A DNA stretch of 57,705 nucleotides, from assembly GCA_004292515.1 (NCBI GenBank), contig RDXB01000067.1, positions 1 to 57,705 on the forward strand, given 5' to 3'. The position numbers and the translations under genes were made by a program. Under the pieces are notes generated by a model. The model made no database searches, had not been told where the DNA came from, and worked only from the letters and a program-made list of their open reading frames with translations. The stretch is from Oscillatoriales cyanobacterium. Its GTDB lineage: Bacteria; Cyanobacteriota; Cyanobacteriia; CACIAM-69d. This document shows positions 34,385 through 42,945 of the stretch, in pieces; position 1 is the first letter of the stretch, and the number at the start of each line of letters is the position of its first letter.

Positions 34385-35077
34385 ATGAAATCGACGCTGA
34401 TGTTTCGTGGCGCAAACCTGTTGGCTAGCGTGGCGCTGACGGTGGGGTTGTCCCTGCCAGCGGTGGCCCTGACGGCGACTTCCCTCAGTGCTGCCGGGGC
34501 GATCGCCAGCGCCAGCCCAGCCGACAAGCAAACCGAGAAAAAACGGATCGTCGTACTGGACTTTTACTATGGCAACACCAGTGACACGGGCTATTGGAGC
34601 AGCTATCGCGGCGGCGCGGCCGGCACTGGGGTGAGCGAGTTGGTCACCAATGCCCTAGTTGAGTCGGGCAAATATCGGATCGCCGATCGCAGCCAAGTGT
34701 CAGGCAGCAGCAGCGAGGTCAGCGTGGCCCAAGCCGTGGAAATTGGCAAGCTGAATAAAGTTGATGCGGTGATTATTGGCACCGTGACCCAGTTCAATTT
34801 GGAAACCCGTCGATCGAGCGGCGGGGCCTTTGGCATTGGCGGCAACTCGGAAGAGACGATCGCCCGGGTCAAGCTGTCGGCGCGGATCATCGACACGGCT
34901 ACGGGCGATATTTTGGGCACTGCCAAGGGCGAATCGGAAGTGAAATCCCGCAGTGGCGGCGGCTCCGTTTTTGGCGTGGGCGGCAGCAGCAGCAACAGCG
35001 ACGGCAACGCCCTCCTGAGCAAGGCCGTGGAAGAAGCCGCTGGTAAACTATCAACAGACATTCAAGCCAAGTTCTAG
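34385..35077 (+). CDS. CsgG-family secreted protein
   Basis: 230 aa with a signal peptide (MKSTLMFRGANLLASVALTV, then GLSLPAVALTA). The mature part has the CsgG/curli-assembly pattern: RIVVLDFYYGN, GTGVSELVTNALVESGKYRIADRSQV, AVEIGKLNKVDAVIIGTVTQFNLE, VKLSARIIDTATGDILGTAKGESE. CsgG of enterobacteria is a lipidated outer-membrane curli secretion pore. This protein contains no cysteine and therefore no lipobox, and no csgA/B/E/F-like gene is nearby, so a pore role is doubtful. Gly/Ser-rich loops (SSGGAFGIGG; SGGGSVFGVGGSSS) replace the usual transmembrane-hairpin regions. A palindromic element lies 89 bp downstream. Confidence 0.85.
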   Translation: MKSTLMFRGANLLASVALTVGLSLPAVALTATSLSAAGAIASASPADKQTEKKRIVVLDFYYGNTSDTGYWSSYRGGAAGTGVSELVTNALVESGKYRIADRSQVSGSSSEVSVAQAVEIGKLNKVDAVIIGTVTQFNLETRRSSGGAFGIGGNSEETIARVKLSARIIDTATGDILGTAKGESEVKSRSGGGSVFGVGGSSSNSDGNALLSKAVEEAAGKLSTDIQAKF

Positions 35078-35165
35078 GGTTAATCAACGGTTGATCAAAT
35101 CCCTTGAAACCCTGATTCCACCGTAATGAAATCGTGGGTCAACAGGAGTACGGGATCGTGATAGA

Positions 35166-35185
35166 CAAGGGGCTTAAGCCCCTTG
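35166..35185 (+). repeat. Dispersed palindromic element, copy 3 (intact palindrome)
   Basis: Perfect CAAGGGGCTTAAGCCCCTTG, preceded by ATAGA and followed by TTATGACCATTGGGGC. Its left flank (TGAAACCCTGATTCCACCGT and AATGAAATCG, 35104-35134) matches the left flank of copy 4 (48391-48424), so the element extends on that side too. Confidence 0.9.
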
Positions 35186-35262
35186 TTATGACCATTGGGG
35201 CATGGGAAGTCAGCCTGCTCGTGCTTGGCTAGGTGTTGTCGGTTAGGGATCGATGGAAATTG

Positions 35263-36792
35263 ATGGGTAAGTCTGGATTTCGATCGCGCCGCTTCGTCAA
35301 TGCTCCTGCCACCACGCCAGACCCGATCGCCCCAACGCAGTCGATCGCCCCAACGCAGTCGATCGCCCCAACGCCATCCCTCGTGCCGGTCGCTGTTTCT
35401 TGGGCCGCTCGGGTGGGCGATCGCTTGGCCCGATCGGGTGACTGGGATGCTGCTGCCCGGGCCTATGCCGCCGCGTTGACCAACTATCCCCAAGAACTGC
35501 GATCGGCGATCGCTTTGGGTGAGGTGGAATTGCGGCGCGATCGACCCGAAGCGGCCCTGGCGGCCTTTGAGCCAGCCTTGGCCAGAGAGCCGCACAACCT
35601 GGCGGCCTTGCTGGGAGCCAGTCGGGCCCACGAGCATCGGGGCCATTCCACCGCCGCCGCCGAGCTGGCCCTGCAAGCCTTGGTGCACCATCCCGATCGC
35701 CCGGAACCCGCCCGCCGGTTGGCGGCCCTCGATCGGGCTGAAGGTCGCCCCTTTGATGCGGCCGACAGCGGGCAAGGCCGTCTTGCCGATCGCTGGCTGT
35801 GGGCCTGGGCAGCACAACTGGAGCAATCCGATCGCCTGCTGCGCCTAGACTCCGACCCCGATCGGCTGTTTGCGGCCCAAGTGGATGGCGGCTACTTGTG
35901 GCATTGGCGCGGGGCGATCGGGATCTGGGATGCCGAAACCCGCTTAGTCCTGGAACTCTCGGCGGGCAACTTACCCCAATGGTTGCGCGCACAGCCGCCC
36001 TTGCCGGCCGCCACCTTGAGCCTGAGCGGCCGGGTAGCCGTGCTGGCCAGCGGGGCGGGCGATCGGCTCGATCGCTGGCTGGAGTCCGTTGTGCCACGCT
36101 TGCAAACCCTGCTGGACTGTGGCGAATCCTGGGAAAGCTTTGATGCCTTTGTGTTTGACCGGATTGATCGCCCCTTTCAGCAAGCCACCCTCGATCGGTT
36201 TGGGATTCCGCGCGATCGGGTGGTGGAACTAGAGCAGCACGGCTTGATCCAACTGGCCACAGCGATCGTGCCCCGCCGCTTTAATGGTCCCTCGGGCTAC
36301 GGTGTGCAAGGGATCCGCGATCGGTGGGGGACAATCGACCCAGCCCAAGCCACCCAGCGCTGGCTGTTGTGGCCGACCGCTACCGGCTCCGGCCGCTGGC
36401 TGAATGGGGAAGAACTGCTCGATCGCTTGGCTCCTTGGGGCTTTGAGCGCCTCGATCCCGATGCATTGACCTTTGAGCAACTGCTGGCCGCCTTCCAAGG
36501 GGCCGAGGCGATCGTTGGGCCAGCCCATCCCGTTTGGGCGCTGTTGCCCTGTTGTCCGCCCGCTTGCAGTTTGCTGGAGCTGGGATCGCGCCGCTATGGC
36601 CCCCTGGCTCAACTGGCCGGAGCCACCTATCGATCGATTCCCGGAGAGGGCCGAGCCGATGGACGATCGCCTCGGGGGGAGTTGTGGGTGCGATCGGCGG
36701 AAGTGCGGGCGGTGTTGGCGCGGTGTCTAAAACGAGGGTTGCGGATCTCACCCGATCGCCCCACAGTCGCCAAACGACCCAAGAAAAAATAA
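35263..36792 (+). CDS. TPR protein with glycosyltransferase family 61 (DUF563)-like domain
   Basis: About 509 aa from ATG 35263; a GTG at 35233 is also possible. After a linker with three PIAPTQS repeats (18-bp DNA unit, about 35325-35378), residues about 45-145 hold TPR-like helices (AARVGDRLARSGDWDAAARAY, then AAFEPALAREPHNLAALLGAS). The C-terminal half matches DUF563/GT61: RFGIPRDRVVELE, FNGPSGYGVQGIRDRW, RWLNGEELLDRLAPWGFERL, and FEQLLAAFQGAEAIVGPAHPVWALL. GT61 enzymes transfer xylose or GlcNAc; the acceptor here is unknown. Cytosolic by sequence. The same region contains other envelope-polysaccharide genes. Confidence 0.8.
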   Translation: MGKSGFRSRRFVNAPATTPDPIAPTQSIAPTQSIAPTPSLVPVAVSWAARVGDRLARSGDWDAAARAYAAALTNYPQELRSAIALGEVELRRDRPEAALAAFEPALAREPHNLAALLGASRAHEHRGHSTAAAELALQALVHHPDRPEPARRLAALDRAEGRPFDAADSGQGRLADRWLWAWAAQLEQSDRLLRLDSDPDRLFAAQVDGGYLWHWRGAIGIWDAETRLVLELSAGNLPQWLRAQPPLPAATLSLSGRVAVLASGAGDRLDRWLESVVPRLQTLLDCGESWESFDAFVFDRIDRPFQQATLDRFGIPRDRVVELEQHGLIQLATAIVPRRFNGPSGYGVQGIRDRWGTIDPAQATQRWLLWPTATGSGRWLNGEELLDRLAPWGFERLDPDALTFEQLLAAFQGAEAIVGPAHPVWALLPCCPPACSLLELGSRRYGPLAQLAGATYRSIPGEGRADGRSPRGELWVRSAEVRAVLARCLKRGLRISPDRPTVAKRPKKK

Positions 36793-36876
36793 TGCGGGAT
36801 GGAGGGCGCGGGATAATGGGTTAATCAACGGTCAATCCATCTTGACGATCAATAGACATCTTGCATCAATCCAGAC

Positions 36877-36978
36877 CCTCACCCTAAATCCCTCTCCCAA
36901 GTCGGGAGAGGGACTGGGAAACCGACCATGCGATCGCTGAAAACCCTGATTTCTGGCTCCCCTTCTGGGGGATGAGGG
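36877..36978 (+). repeat. Cyanobacterial dispersed repeat with CCCTCTCCC hairpin
   Basis: CCCTCACCCTAAATCCCTCT followed by a perfect 9-bp hairpin CCCTCTCCC (36890-36898) / GGGAGAGGG (36904-36912), then GGCTCCCCTTCTGGGGGATG and AGGG. I recognise this as a degraded copy of a repeat common in filamentous cyanobacteria. It lies in the 255-bp spacer before the TPR gene. Confidence 0.7.
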
Positions 36979-37047
36979 CTTCTAGCGGATTCGCGCAAGA
37001 GGTCTAATCATTGGCGATCAATCCAATAATCGCGATCAAACTGGCCC

Positions 37048-37791
37048 ATGCGGCAACTCAAGCAGCGAATTTGGCAGTCAGCGGGACTGACGGGAATCGG
37101 CGGATGTTTGGTGGTGCTGGCTTGGGGGATGGGAACCAGTCTGGCAGCTCCGCCCCGGTCGCCTCGTCCACCGCGCCCCACGCCGGCCAACCCCGCCCCA
37201 CGCCCGTCCTCACCCGCCGAGCTGCCGTTGCGCCAGGCCGATGGGTTGTATCGAGAGGGGTTGCAGTTGGCGGCGACGGGTCAATGGCAGCAAGCGATCG
37301 AGCGCTTCACCTCGGCCCTGCGCCTGAACCCCAAACTCGCTGAGGCCCATAACGATCGAGCCACAGCCTATGCAGCCACGGGTCAACAGTTGCTGGCCAT
37401 GGCGGACTATAACCGGGCGATCGAGCTGGATCCCAAGTACGCTAATGCCTATTTCAACCGCGCCAATCTGTTAGTACAGCAGGAAAGCTACTTTCGGGCA
37501 ATTGATGACTACCAGCGGGCTTTGACGCTCAATCCTGATGATGCAGAGGCCCTGCACAATCAGGCGATCGCCCAGGCCGCCGTGGGCTACTTCAAAGAAG
37601 CCGTAGACGGGCTGCAACGGGCGGCGCGGCTCTTTGGTCAGCGGGGCGATCGGGTGGGTTACGATCGGGCGATCGAAGCGTTGCGGCTGTTGCAACCCGA
37701 GCCACCCGCTGCGAATTCCCCGGCAGGTTCCGCGACCTCCCCCGCCGCACCCACCGAACCGGGGCCAACGCCCTCCCCAGTGGCCCCATGA
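37048..37791 (+). CDS. TPR-repeat protein with N-terminal membrane/signal segment
   Basis: 247 aa. Hydrophobic segment LTGIGGCLVVLAWGMGTSLAA (about 14-34) followed by Pro-rich sequence: a signal peptide or anchor. Residues about 65-200 hold four TPR units, including GLYREGLQLAATGQWQQAIERF and AMADYNRAIELDPKYANAYFNRANLL. The Pro/Ala-rich C terminus (about 215-247) overlaps the start of the NodB gene by 4 bp (ATGA at 37788), so the two are translationally coupled. Likely periplasmic scaffold; partner probably the deacetylase or other wall proteins (inference). Confidence 0.88.
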   Translation: MRQLKQRIWQSAGLTGIGGCLVVLAWGMGTSLAAPPRSPRPPRPTPANPAPRPSSPAELPLRQADGLYREGLQLAATGQWQQAIERFTSALRLNPKLAEAHNDRATAYAATGQQLLAMADYNRAIELDPKYANAYFNRANLLVQQESYFRAIDDYQRALTLNPDDAEALHNQAIAQAAVGYFKEAVDGLQRAARLFGQRGDRVGYDRAIEALRLLQPEPPAANSPAGSATSPAAPTEPGPTPSPVAP

Positions 37792-38492
37792 CTTGGCAGT
37801 TTGCTTGGCTCTATCCCCATCTCTACCGGTGGTTGGCTCCACGCTTCCCGCTTGGCCTGTGGCAGGGCGATCCAAGTCGGCGCGAAATTGCCCTCACCTT
37901 TGACGATGGCCCCCACCCGGACTACACGCCGGAGCTGTTGCAGGTGCTCGATCGCCACCAGGTGACGGCCAGCTTTTTTTGGTTGGGCGGTTGGGTCGAT
38001 CGCGTGCCCCAGGTGGCCCGGCAGGTTTGGCAACGGGGCCATTGGTTGGGGCTACATGGCTACACTCACCGGGCCTTCCCCACCCTCAGCGCAACCGAAC
38101 TACACCAGAGCTTGCAACGAACCCAAGGGGCGATCGCCCGGGCCTGTCAGCTCGATCCCGATTGGGTGCGGCAAAACGTGCGGGATGTGCGGCCGCCGAC
38201 GGGCTTGTTTTGGCCGGGAACCTTGCCCCAATGGATTGACTGGGGCTATCGGCCGGTGATGTGGAGCGTTGTGCCGGAAGATTGGACGTTGCCGGGAGTT
38301 GACGTGGTGGAGCGGCGATCGCTGGCCCAGGTGCAAAACGGCTCGCTGTTGGTGTTGCACGATGGCCCCTGTGGCGGTCGAGACGTGGCGGCTACGGTCG
38401 ATCGATTAATTCCTCAACTGCGCGATCGGGGCTGGGACTTCGTGACGGTCGATCGATTTTGGTCTCAAAATCACTGGGCCCAACATAACTAA
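37788..38492 (+). CDS. Polysaccharide deacetylase (NodB/CE4 family)
   Basis: 234 aa. CE4 motifs: ALTFDDGPHPDYTPELL with the catalytic base and metal Asp, HGYTHRAF with the two metal His, RPPTGLFWPGTLPQW, the WSVVPEDW motif and LLVLHDGP with the C-terminal His. These metal-dependent enzymes remove N- or O-acetyl groups from peptidoglycan or chitin-type sugars. There is no cleavable signal peptide, though the first 25 residues are hydrophobic/aromatic and may associate with membrane. Coupled to the preceding TPR gene by a 4-bp overlap. A perfect hairpin follows 12 bp after the stop. Confidence 0.93.
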   Translation: MTWQFAWLYPHLYRWLAPRFPLGLWQGDPSRREIALTFDDGPHPDYTPELLQVLDRHQVTASFFWLGGWVDRVPQVARQVWQRGHWLGLHGYTHRAFPTLSATELHQSLQRTQGAIARACQLDPDWVRQNVRDVRPPTGLFWPGTLPQWIDWGYRPVMWSVVPEDWTLPGVDVVERRSLAQVQNGSLLVLHDGPCGGRDVAATVDRLIPQLRDRGWDFVTVDRFWSQNHWAQHN

Positions 38493-38503
38493 ACCCAAAA
38501 TAA

Positions 38504-38543
38504 TGCCCGAGCGATCGCGGATGAGGGGGCGATCGCTCGGGCA
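38504..38543. terminator. Perfect 15-bp hairpin between convergent genes (bidirectional terminator-like)
   Basis: Arms TGCCCGAGCGATCGC (38504-38518) and GCGATCGCTCGGGCA (38529-38543) with a 10-bp loop. It sits in the 72-bp gap between the NodB and rseP stops. Each arm contains a HIP1 site. On the minus strand it is followed by TTATTTTGGGTTTA, on the plus strand by AAGTCAAATC, so U-rich termination fits rseP better. Confidence 0.65.
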
Positions 38544-38564
38544 AGTCAAATCAACGCAACGGCC

Positions 38565-39665
38565 CTATTGCTGCTGCAAGAACCGCTGCACCCATTCCAG
38601 TTGGGTGGTGTCCCGCACAATCAGGAAAATCCCCAGGCCCAACAGCAAAAACAGCCCCGTTTGCATCACGTTTTCTTGGAATTCCTGGGGCAGGGGTTTG
38701 CCGCCGCGCAGGGCTTCGATCGCCAAGAAAAAGAGCTGACCGCCATCGAGGGCCGGCAACGGCAGGATATTAATCACCGCCAGGTTAATGCTGATCAGCG
38801 CCATGAAGGGCAACAGGCTGGCCGCATCGGACTGGGCAATATTGGCTCCCCATTCCACAATCTTCACCGGGCCAGAAACCTGCGGGGCGACCTCCCGGAA
38901 ATTGGCCGCCAGGGTGACGAAGCCGCTCACCGTTTGCGTCACCATTCCTTCAAAGCGATCAGCCGCCAAACTCAACACCTCGATCGGGGTTTTGGCCCGG
39001 CGATAGATCGGCTTGCCGTTGGGAGCCAGTTGCACGCCGATCCGCCCTTGGCCGGTTTCATCCGTTTCGGGCTGCACGCGCAGCTTCAGGGTTTCCGGGC
39101 CACGCTGAATTTCCAAAATCAACGGGCGATCGGGACTGGCCTTGATTTGCTCCATTAGTTGCTTGACGCTGGCTTGCTCGCCGGCCAAGGATTGCCCATC
39201 GATCGCCTGCACCACATCGCCCGCCTTCAACCCAGCGCGCCCGGCCGGGTTGTCGGGAGCCAACACCTGGGGCACAATCACCCCCGGCTCGTAGCGAAAG
39301 CCATCGGGCACACCCAAGATGCCATACTGAGCCGCCAACACCCCGTAGGCAAAAATCAGGTTTGCCACCACGCCCGCCGCAATCACGATCGCCCGATCAG
39401 CGATCGGTCGGTTCCGCATCAGGTTCGGATCATTGGGGGGAATCGGGCTGTTTTCATCATCATCGGGAAAGCCGACAAACCCACCCAGGGGAATCGCCCG
39501 CAAGGCATATTCCGTCTGCGATCCCTGGTATTTCCACAGCACCGGGCCAAACCCGATCGAGAATTTATTGGCGTAAATGCCCTGCAACCGCGCCGCCGCA
39601 AAATGTCCTAGTTCATGGACAAACACCAGCAGCGCCAACACACCGATCGCCACCAATACCGACAT
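38565..39665 (-). CDS. rseP: Site-2 intramembrane zinc metalloprotease RseP
   Basis: 366 aa. HELGH metal-binding motif in the first transmembrane helix (VLALLVFVHELGHFAAARLQ, about residues 8-27), one PDZ domain (about 125-215: VLAPDNPAGRAGLKAGDVVQAIDG), and the third-ligand motif NILPLPALDGGQLFFLAIE with the Asp. Further helices at about 90-112 and 340-357. S2P proteases cleave transmembrane anti-sigma factors and signal-peptide remnants. Single PDZ is the cyanobacterial/Gram-positive arrangement. It is 69 bp downstream of the subtilase gene on the same strand. The name follows the family; the substrate is unknown. Confidence 0.95.
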   Translation of the reverse strand: MSVLVAIGVLALLVFVHELGHFAAARLQGIYANKFSIGFGPVLWKYQGSQTEYALRAIPLGGFVGFPDDDENSPIPPNDPNLMRNRPIADRAIVIAAGVVANLIFAYGVLAAQYGILGVPDGFRYEPGVIVPQVLAPDNPAGRAGLKAGDVVQAIDGQSLAGEQASVKQLMEQIKASPDRPLILEIQRGPETLKLRVQPETDETGQGRIGVQLAPNGKPIYRRAKTPIEVLSLAADRFEGMVTQTVSGFVTLAANFREVAPQVSGPVKIVEWGANIAQSDAASLLPFMALISINLAVINILPLPALDGGQLFFLAIEALRGGKPLPQEFQENVMQTGLFLLLGLGIFLIVRDTTQLEWVQRFLQQQ

Positions 39666-39734
39666 AGGCCCAGCCGCTCAAATCCTTATGCAGTCCGAGT
39701 GTAAGTTTCCAGTATAGAAGGGCCAGGGCAATGC

Positions 39735-42683
39735 TCAGGCGGCGATCGCGGCCAGTAGTCCTTCGGCGATTAGGGCTTGGTGGACAAAAACGGCCAGATC
39801 GGCGCGGGTCGTGGCTTGGTTGGGAGCAAAGCGGCTGGGGTCGGGCTGAAGGGCGATCGCCCCGCGTTTGACAGCCGCCGCCACTTTGCCCAGCACAGCA
39901 TTGGGAATCTCGGCCCGATCGCTCAGGCCGGCCAACAGGGTCGCCGGTTCATCGGGCCAGTCCAACCCCGCCGCCAGGGAAGCCGCCAGTTGCCACCGAG
40001 GCACACCCAGCTCGGGCCCAAAGTGGTTGGCATCAATCCCCGACAGAAATTGACCGCTATAGGCCCGGGCGATCGCCTCAGTGGCCCAATAGCCCGTCGG
40101 CACGTCGGCAAAATCTTTGGCCGGTCGGCGATCGCCCGGATTAAACGCCTTCACCAACACCGCCGCCAACTGGGCCCGATTGATCGGCTCGTCGGGGCGG
40201 AAAGTGCCGTCCTCGTAGCCACTGACGATCGATTCCACACTAAGCACCGCGATCGAGGGAGCGGCCCAATGGCTGGCAATGTCGCTAAAGGGGCTGCTGT
40301 TGGTTTCCGTGCTGTTGTTGCTGCGGCCCAAATCGACAATGTAGGGCGATCGCAGCGTGGGAGCCATACCCCGGGCCACCAGGGCTTGGTAGATCAGGGC
40401 GGACACCTCCCCTCGGGTAATGGCGCGATCGCTCTCCAGTCGATCCAAATCGGGATAATTCACCACCATCCGCCGCACCGTAGCCGTGGCAATTTCATCG
40501 CGGGCAAAGGTGGGAATCCGCAGCGCATCGGCGTAATAGCTCAAGACCCCCAGTGATCCACCCGTAAAGCCCAAACCATTGACCAAAGCCACCCAGGCCT
40601 GGGCGCGGGTCAAGTTGGCATTGGGCTTGAAGCTGCCATCGGGAAAGCCCGCCAGCAAGCCCCGGCGGTAGCACTGGTCGATCGCCCCGGCCGCCCAAAA
40701 ACTAGCGGGCACATCCCAAAACTTAGCCACCGGCCGCACCGAGGGCAAACTGGGAAACGCCTTCACCAGCAGGGCCGCAAACTGCCCCCGCGTCAAATTG
40801 GTATTGGGGCGAAAAGTGCCGTCCTCCTTATAGCCGCTCATGATTTGCCGCTGAATCAAGGCCCGAATAAACGGCTCGGCCCAATGGCCGGTCACGTCGT
40901 CTCCGGTCGGGGTGGGCGTGGGTGCGGGCGCTGGCCCACCCCCGGCCCGGCGGCGCGCTTCCAACACGGCTTTATAGGCATTGACTTTGCCATAGCCAAA
41001 CCAGCGGGAAAATCCTTGGCTGTTGTAGCTGCCGTAGCGCAAGCCCAACTGGGGGTCGGGGTTGTTGTCGATGATCTTGTCGGCGGTGGATTCCAGGATT
41101 TGTTTGACCTCGCGGGCCGTCAGGGCAGGATTGGCCGCCAAGACCAAGGCCGCCACCCCGGCCACCACCGGGCAAGCGCTGGAGGTGCCGCCAAAGTCGC
41201 CGGTAAAATCTGTGCTGCTGTAGCCCGCCGATCCGAGCCGATCGGTCGTAAACACGCCCGCCCCCGGCAGGTTCACGGTTACTTCCGGCGGGGTGAGGAT
41301 CGCCCCCGTTTCCGGCAGCCAAACTCCCGGCGGCGCATTGTTGCTGGGGGCGCAAACAGAAATGTTGTCGCCCCAATTGCTGTAGGCGGCTTTGCGATTG
41401 AGGCTGGTGGAAGCGGCCACGGCGATCACATCCGGGTGGGCCGCAAAGCCCGAGAGCCATTCGGTCGATCCCGACAGGGCATTGCTGGGCCAGCCGCGCT
41501 CGTTGACCGTGCCGTTGACGGGGCGATTGGCATTACCCGCCGCAAACACAATCACGCAGCCTTTGCCGTTGCGGCCCTGGCTGGCGGCCCGGCTGAGGGC
41601 GGCCCGCTGGCGAGTGGAGAGGGGAAAATAGACGGCGCTGGGGCCCCAGCTACAGGAAATCACTGCCGCCCCCCGGGCCACACACCAATCAAACAGCTCT
41701 TCCACGGCTTGGTCGTCGAGATAGCCGGTGGTGCGAATGGGCATCAGGGCGCAGCGGGGAGCCACACCGACCACGCCGCTGCCGTTTTCTTCCGCTAAGG
41801 CCACGCCCGCGCAGGATGTGCCGTGGCTGTCGTCGCGAGTGCCGGGTAGGGGGGTGAGGTCTTTGTCTTTGAAGTCTTTGGGGCTGACGATTTTGCCGTC
41901 GCCTTTGAAGTCGGGATGGTTGAGGTCTACGCCGTCGTCGGCGATCGCCACCACGATCGCCCGATCGCCCCGGGTAATGTCCCAGGCTTTTTCCACATCA
42001 ATGTGGGAGCCGGCCGCATAGCCACTGCCACCGCTATGGTGCAAATACCACTGGGAGCTGTAGAACCCATCACGCGGCTTATAAAAATTTTGGGTTTGCA
42101 AAATGGCATTGGGTTCAGCACTCAGCACAGCGCTGTTGGCCATTAGGCTGTTGGCCACCTTGAGGGGATTGATCGGGGTGCGATCGCTCAGGCGGTAAAC
42201 ATAGGCGTTGGGAATCCCGGCGATCGGCTGTACCAAAATCAACCCCAACCCCTCCGCGATCGCATCCACCGCCGCCACCAGCAAGTCTGGGTGAAAGACG
42301 ATCGTCACCTGATCGGTGATGTAAACCCGACTGCTGAGAGAGTTGTGGTAGTGATAAGCATGGCTGACGTAATCAAACTGGCCCGAGTCGCGGGCCGCTT
42401 GCATTGCCCGATCACGCGCGGCCGGCGACACCGTGAGCTGCACCAGCGATCGCCCCGCGGCCAACGGTTCCACCGCCGTCACGCCCGGTAGACTCGCCGG
42501 ATTCACGCTGGCAGGAGCCTTGGTTCGCACCACAAAACAATCAGCCGCCTTCTCCAGCAAGATTTCATCCCCGCCCCGTTGGAGAATCGCCCCCAGGGAG
42601 CTAGCGGGCATTTGATTGGCCCCCAAAACCGGATCGGTGGGAGCGATCGCATCTACAGCAGGCGAGGGTTGCACGTCCGCCAC
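39735..42683 (-). CDS. S8 family subtilisin-like protease with C-terminal SLH domains
   Basis: 982 aa. Residues about 25-200 form a cyanobacterial S8-associated N-terminal region. The catalytic domain (about 220-580) has Asp249 (IADDGVDLNHPD), His287 (DDSHGTSCAG), oxyanion Asn384 (FAAGNAN) and Ser501 (GGTSSACPVVAG). After a Pro/Thr linker (about 583-597) come SLH motifs (VTGHWAEPFIRALI..GTFRPNTNLTRGQFAALLVKAF; ..FPDGSFKPNANLTRAQAW; SHWAAPSIAVL..EDGTFRPDEPINRAQLAAVLVKAF). SLH domains normally bind secondary cell-wall polymer outside the cell. No signal peptide is visible, so location is unclear. GTG start with AGGAG nine bases upstream. rseP follows. Confidence 0.93.
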   Translation of the reverse strand: MADVQPSPAVDAIAPTDPVLGANQMPASSLGAILQRGGDEILLEKAADCFVVRTKAPASVNPASLPGVTAVEPLAAGRSLVQLTVSPAARDRAMQAARDSGQFDYVSHAYHYHNSLSSRVYITDQVTIVFHPDLLVAAVDAIAEGLGLILVQPIAGIPNAYVYRLSDRTPINPLKVANSLMANSAVLSAEPNAILQTQNFYKPRDGFYSSQWYLHHSGGSGYAAGSHIDVEKAWDITRGDRAIVVAIADDGVDLNHPDFKGDGKIVSPKDFKDKDLTPLPGTRDDSHGTSCAGVALAEENGSGVVGVAPRCALMPIRTTGYLDDQAVEELFDWCVARGAAVISCSWGPSAVYFPLSTRQRAALSRAASQGRNGKGCVIVFAAGNANRPVNGTVNERGWPSNALSGSTEWLSGFAAHPDVIAVAASTSLNRKAAYSNWGDNISVCAPSNNAPPGVWLPETGAILTPPEVTVNLPGAGVFTTDRLGSAGYSSTDFTGDFGGTSSACPVVAGVAALVLAANPALTAREVKQILESTADKIIDNNPDPQLGLRYGSYNSQGFSRWFGYGKVNAYKAVLEARRRAGGGPAPAPTPTPTGDDVTGHWAEPFIRALIQRQIMSGYKEDGTFRPNTNLTRGQFAALLVKAFPSLPSVRPVAKFWDVPASFWAAGAIDQCYRRGLLAGFPDGSFKPNANLTRAQAWVALVNGLGFTGGSLGVLSYYADALRIPTFARDEIATATVRRMVVNYPDLDRLESDRAITRGEVSALIYQALVARGMAPTLRSPYIVDLGRSNNSTETNSSPFSDIASHWAAPSIAVLSVESIVSGYEDGTFRPDEPINRAQLAAVLVKAFNPGDRRPAKDFADVPTGYWATEAIARAYSGQFLSGIDANHFGPELGVPRWQLAASLAAGLDWPDEPATLLAGLSDRAEIPNAVLGKVAAAVKRGAIALQPDPSRFAPNQATTRADLAVFVHQALIAEGLLAAIAA

Positions 42684-42724
42684 GGGGCATTTCTCCTGAG
42701 TCGTTGGGCAGGGATCGAAACGGG

Positions 42725-42796
42725 ATCAGCATCAGCACTGATATCAGCACCGACATCGACATCAGCACCGACATCGACATCAGCACCGATATCAGC
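42725..42796 (-). repeat. 18-bp tandem repeats upstream of the subtilase gene
   Basis: ATCAGCACCGACATCGAC (plus-strand reading) is exact at 42743-42760 and 42761-42778, with diverged units on both sides. The array is about 60 bp upstream of the subtilase start, inside its likely 5' leader, and 170 bp from the divergent gene. Confidence 0.85.
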
Positions 42797-42945
42797 ATCG
42801 GCCGCTGGTGGCATCGGCCGTTAGTGGCCATGCCTGATCCAATCTAGGCCGATCGCTCCCGTACAGGCCTAGGGGCGATCGAAGTCGTAGAATAGAGCCG
42901 ATTTGACGGCCCACCTTCCGTGGCCTTTACTCAATCCATCCAGCC

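Noticed and set aside
40845-41798. 317-codon plus-strand ORF opposite the subtilase
   Set aside because: Gly/Arg/His-rich antisense shadow of the catalytic domain.
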